From the NCBI GenBank assembly GCA_903864555.1, contig CAIPGJ010000921.1:1-8887 (forward strand): 8,887 nt of DNA. The letters are read 5' to 3'. A program made the translations under genes and the position numbers. Origin of the DNA: an uncultured Pseudomonadota bacterium (GTDB lineage: Bacteria > Pseudomonadota > Gammaproteobacteria > Burkholderiales > SG8-39). The notes beneath the pieces are model-generated. The model was not told where the DNA came from and did not search any database. It was given only the letters and a program-made list of their open reading frames with translations. This document shows, one piece after another, positions 7,004-8,887 of this stretch. Within the stretch, counting starts at the first letter, position 1. Every line of letters begins with the position of its first letter.

Positions 7004-8887
7004 ATGAGTTCCGCCTCGAACGCGCTGCTGGGTACCCAGGACGTCATTGGCGTCAAATCCGGCCTCATCGACGCCGGCATCCTCTCTGCGGCGGTGAGCG
7101 CCTCGCAGCATCGCGTGCATCTGGGCGATGTGCAGCGCGTGCTGGCGCTGTTCACCCAGGGCATCGCCGGCCACTACCTGCACCTGCGTCCGGTGCAGGC
7201 TGCGGCCTATGCCAGGGACGGTGCCGCCGGCACGCAAAGTTTCTCCACCACCGGGGCCACCACCGATGGCAGCGCCATCTACCTGCCTTCCAGCGTGGAC
7301 AGCTTCGCCTCGACGCGCCACAACCTGGGCGTGTACCGCATCGCCATCCTGCATCAGATCGGTTTTTTCGAGTTCGGCACCTTTGCTTTCTCCATGCAGC
7401 GCGCACGCCGGCTGCTGCCCGGGCTGCCCGATGAGCCTGCCTGGGTGGCGGACAAGACTGCGGTGGCGCGCTTTTTCCATCTGTGGCCCGCGCCCGATGT
7501 GATGCGGCGCATCTTCATCACCCTGGAAGACCTGCGCATCGACAATGCCATCCGCCGCCGTTACCCCGGTGCGCGTATCGACATGGCACGCGTGCTGGCC
7601 CATGCGCTGGCCGCGCGCCAGCCGCTGGCCGGCCTCAATCCGGTGGCGGCGCTGTGGGAGCGCCTGGTGCAGTTCAGCCTGGGTGCCACGCGCAGTGAAC
7701 TGGAGCAGGGCGACCTCACCGACGAAGGCCGCCTGCTGCTGGCGGCCATGCTGGATGCCGCCGCCACGGTCGCCAGTGACTCTGCCACGGTGTACGAATC
7801 GGCACGTGCCGCCGTTACCTGCTACCAGGCCATCGTGCGTGCTGGTCAGCACGCCCTGGCCGATGCTGATGACGAGCAGGCCATGATCGAGGATGCCGAA
7901 GAGGCGGGTTCCGGCGCGCGCTCGAAGGAAGCCGGCAGCGAGGCGAGGCTGCCTTCGGACGAAGACGCCTTCGACGAAGCCGGCATGGGTGCCACGCAGA
8001 TCGACTTTCGTGGCGACCTGAACCCGGAGTTCATCGACGACGAGCTGATCGGCGGGATCATCGGCAGCCTCGATGGCGACGAGGATGGCGAACAGACGCC
8101 GCCGGAAAAGCCCGCCCCCGACAATGCCGACCGCAGTCTGCGCCGCGCCACCGCCGGCTTCAAGGCCGCGGCCGAGGGCGAAAAAGAGGGCGCGCGCAGC
8201 TTCCTCTACGACGAATGGGACTGCCACAACGCCAGCTACCTGAAGGGCTGGTGCCGTCTGTTCGAGACGCGCCTGCAGGGCGACAACTACGATTTCATCC
8301 GCGATGTGCACCGCCAGCACGCCACGCTGGCCCACCAGGTGAAGCGGCGCTTCAAGTTCATCAAGCCCGAATCGCTGCGCCGGGTGCGCCGCGTCAACGA
8401 CGGTGAGGAACTGGAGCTCGATGGCGCCATCGAGGCCATCATCGACCGGCGTGCCGGCCATGTCACCGATGACCGCGTCTACAGCCGGCGCGACCGTGCA
8501 TTGCGCGAAGTGTCGGCCGCCTTCCTGCTCGACATGAGTGCCTCCACCGACTACGCCATTCCCGACAAGGCGGGCGTTACCCCGGTGGTGGAGGAAGACG
8601 ATGGCGACTACCCGATGCATCTGTTCGACACCGGCAAGGACGACACGCCCTTCGCGCCGCCGCCGGAGAAGCGCCGCGTCATCGACGTGGCGCGCGAATC
8701 CCTCGCCCTCATGTGCGAGGCGCTCGGCACCCTGGGCGACAGCCATGCCATCTACGGATTTTCCGGCCAGGGCAAGGACAACGTTGAGTTCTACGTCGCC
8801 AAGGAATTCGAGGACAAGCTCACCGCGCGCACCTGGGCGGCGCTGGCCGCCATGAAGGCGCAGCGCTCCACGCGCATGGGCCCGGCC
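7004..8887 (+). CDS. NorD/CbbO-family VWA-domain protein, MoxR-ATPase partner (3' partial)
   Basis: 628 codons are open to the right edge with no stop, so the C-terminus is missing. N-terminal NorD-like part: LGVYRIAILHQIGFFEFGTF (from L108). Then an acidic linker, about 285-395, with an imperfect tandem EAGSGARSK/EAGSEARLP at 300-317. A conserved family segment follows: YDEWDCHNASYLKGWCRLFE (W405). The VWA domain starts near 505 with metal-site motif DMSAST (D510, S512, S514), then IYGFSGQGKDNVEFY (583-597) and STRMGP (622-627, likely metal-site T623). The last metal-site Asp would lie beyond the window. Related NorD and CbbO proteins act with the AAA+ ATPases NorQ or CbbQ to activate nitric oxide reductase or Rubisco; that pairing is family knowledge and no partner is visible here. 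The ATG at 7004 is the only ATG after the in-frame TGA at 6935 and lacks a Shine-Dalgarno. The long N-terminal part and linker look closer to CbbO-length proteins than to short NorD. The target enzyme is unknown. Confidence 0.9.
   Translation, partial: MSSASNALLGTQDVIGVKSGLIDAGILSAAVSASQHRVHLGDVQRVLALFTQGIAGHYLHLRPVQAAAYARDGAAGTQSFSTTGATTDGSAIYLPSSVDSFASTRHNLGVYRIAILHQIGFFEFGTFAFSMQRARRLLPGLPDEPAWVADKTAVARFFHLWPAPDVMRRIFITLEDLRIDNAIRRRYPGARIDMARVLAHALAARQPLAGLNPVAALWERLVQFSLGATRSELEQGDLTDEGRLLLAAMLDAAATVASDSATVYESARAAVTCYQAIVRAGQHALADADDEQAMIEDAEEAGSGARSKEAGSEARLPSDEDAFDEAGMGATQIDFRGDLNPEFIDDELIGGIIGSLDGDEDGEQTPPEKPAPDNADRSLRRATAGFKAAAEGEKEGARSFLYDEWDCHNASYLKGWCRLFETRLQGDNYDFIRDVHRQHATLAHQVKRRFKFIKPESLRRVRRVNDGEELELDGAIEAIIDRRAGHVTDDRVYSRRDRALREVSAAFLLDMSASTDYAIPDKAGVTPVVEEDDGDYPMHLFDTGKDDTPFAPPPEKRRVIDVARESLALMCEALGTLGDSHAIYGFSGQGKDNVEFYVAKEFEDKLTARTWAALAAMKAQRSTRMGPA

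Noticed and set aside
6872..8746. A 624-codon open frame on the minus strand opposite the VWA gene
   Set aside because: Its codons lie exactly opposite the plus-strand codons, with its first base facing their third base. Stops there need TTA, CTA or TCA on the plus strand, which this GC-rich gene avoids. The plus frame has NorD/CbbO motifs; the minus frame shows no recognisable domain.

Overview
The window is GC-rich, densely coding and reads almost entirely on the + strand. It holds four protein genes, of which the first and last are cut by the window ends. The gene content suggests a beta- or gammaproteobacterium: a Proteobacteria-type AddB-like/AddA-like helicase-nuclease pair, and a NorD/CbbO-type von Willebrand A protein of the kind found in denitrifiers and CO2-fixing chemolithotrophs. 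Genus or species cannot be fixed from the sequence alone.

Bases 1-6774 look like one tightly packed operon. An AddB-like nuclease with iron-sulfur cysteines (1-2337, 5' end missing) overlaps by 4 nt (ATGA) with a complete AddA/RecB-like UvrD helicase-nuclease of 1052 aa (2334-5492). That gene overlaps by 8 nt with a 12-TM major facilitator exporter of 429 aa (5485-6774). The first two proteins are expected to form a two-nuclease helicase complex that resects double-strand DNA ends for RecA recombination. The transporter shares the transcript but has no obvious mechanistic link to repair.

Bases 6775-7003 are the only real intergenic gap (229 nt). It starts with an AT-rich patch holding three TGATCAT palindromes spaced exactly 26 bp apart. 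After that come a weak hairpin that may be a terminator, a perfect GC-rich inverted repeat, and a GATAAT box just 6 nt before the next start codon.

From 7004 to the right edge runs an open reading frame of 628 codons with no stop inside the window. It encodes a NorD/CbbO-family protein with a C-terminal VWA domain and an intact DxSxS metal site. Proteins of this family normally work with a MoxR-type AAA+ ATPase (NorQ/CbbQ) to activate a metalloenzyme. No such ATPase and no target enzyme are visible here. Long open frames on the opposite strand are coding-bias shadows. I found no RNA gene, insertion sequence, CRISPR array or phage feature, and no clear evidence of a wholly new system. The least explained items are the phased TGATCAT array and the orphan-looking VWA gene.
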